Program-made: the position numbers and the translations under genes | Shown: piece after piece, positions 63,665 to 64,000 of the stretch | Numbering within the stretch: position 1 is the first letter of the stretch | Layout of the letters: each line of letters opens with the position of its first letter | Source: Sphingobacteriaceae bacterium | Lineage (GTDB): Bacteria > Bacteroidota > Bacteroidia > Sphingobacteriales > Sphingobacteriaceae | DNA: 64,000 bases | Direction: 5' to 3' | Assembly (NCBI GenBank): GCA_903642215.1 | Contig: CAHJWG010000003.1 | Coordinates: 1 to 64,000, forward strand | The notes under the pieces: generated by a model | Databases searched by the model: none | The model's input: the letters and a program-made list of their open reading frames with translations, nothing else | Told to the model about the DNA's origin: nothing

Positions 63665-64000
63665 ATGAATTTATCTATCATCACAATCAATTACAATAAT
63701 GCACTTGCTTTAGAAAAAACTATAAGATCAGTTATAAAACAAATTGATAAGAGTTTCGAATACATAATAGTAGATGGTGGTTCTACTGATGCAAGTAATT
63801 ATATAATTTCAAAATATGCTGAGAAAGTTAGTTATTGGGTAAGTGAAAAAGACAATGGAATATATGATGCAATTAATAAAGGAATTATTAAAGCCTCAGG
63901 AGAGTATCTGATGTTTTTAAATAGTGGAGATTGCCTCAGTGATGATAATATAACAAGCTTGTCTATGGAATATATCACTAAATACCCTGAAACAGATATT
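63665..64000 (+). CDS. Glycosyltransferase family 2, partial at window end
   Basis: The frame opens at ATG 63665 and runs past the window edge. The first 112 residues show MNLSIITINYNNALALEKTIRSV, the metal-site YIIVDGGSTD and a SEKDNGIYDAINKGI loop, which is a GT2 subtype seen in capsule and LPS loci. A perfect -7-like TATTTTTG lies at 63529-63536, about 130 bp upstream. It continues beyond the window, so its length and end cannot be judged. Confidence 0.9.
   Translation, partial: MNLSIITINYNNALALEKTIRSVIKQIDKSFEYIIVDGGSTDASNYIISKYAEKVSYWVSEKDNGIYDAINKGIIKASGEYLMFLNSGDCLSDDNITSLSMEYITKYPETDI

Noticed and set aside
1-64000. CRISPR array
   Set aside because: The repeated elements are not regularly spaced with unique spacers of constant length, and no cas genes are present.
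1-64000. Insertion sequence or prophage
   Set aside because: No transposase, integrase or phage structural gene was recognised; the dispersed elements have no linked recombinase in the window.

Overview
The window looks like chromosome of a Bacteroidota bacterium of the Sphingobacteriaceae type (Mucilaginibacter/Pedobacter-like). The evidence is a SusC/SusD pair under ECF sigma/FecR control, an ExbB-ExbD-TonB module with a HU-SPOR protein, Bacteroidota-type promoters (TAnnTTTG about 19 bp after TTTG) without strong Shine-Dalgarno sites, and a REP-like palindrome (ATGCCGAA...TTCGGCAT). The genus is an inference.

Layout: 1-250 holds a tandem repeat. 248-1728 is pyrR-pyrB (pyrimidine salvage/regulation and synthesis). 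1863-9790 is an envelope operon: TPR protein, beta-barrel protein, HU/SPOR membrane protein, ExbB, ExbD, TonB-like protein. folC follows, then tRNA-Pro(TGG) with its own promoter and terminator. From 11602 to 27587 nearly everything is on the minus strand: apbE; a catabolic-looking set (DapA-like aldolase, SDR, Nramp-like transporter without the metal ligands, two Tat-signal Gfo/Idh/MocA oxidoreductases); and a polysaccharide-utilisation-like set (GH18-like protein without the catalytic Glu, frameshifted GH18, SusD, SusC, FecR). A divergent ECF sigma gene lies at 27782.

From 28936 to the end is a large surface-polysaccharide region. Its left arm (43262 down to 29726, minus strand) runs Wza, Wzc tyrosine kinase, flippase, glycosyltransferases, Wzy-like polymerase and a UDP-galactopyranose-mutase-like flavoprotein. 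A central part holds an OmpA protein, a 1,000-residue secreted beta-propeller-like protein and scattered glycosyltransferases in AT-rich DNA. The right arm (53590 onward, plus strand) has a second Wza/Wzc pair, an ABC exporter (Wzm/Wzt), a sugar-nucleotide epimerase and more glycosyltransferases, the last cut by the window end. Two export routes (Wzx/Wzy and ABC) and two Wza/Wzc pairs therefore sit side by side.

The most striking unexplained signal is a dispersed short element with core RTRCTTCTTTTAY. I counted 22 intergenic copies and three in coding sequence. Five sets are inverted pairs 81-98 bp long. In three of these the sub-terminal arms are conserved and asymmetric (CACCTAAAAA on one side, ATTTACAGGC on the other) while the centre is variable. 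They sit at most transcription-unit boundaries and are described individually below.
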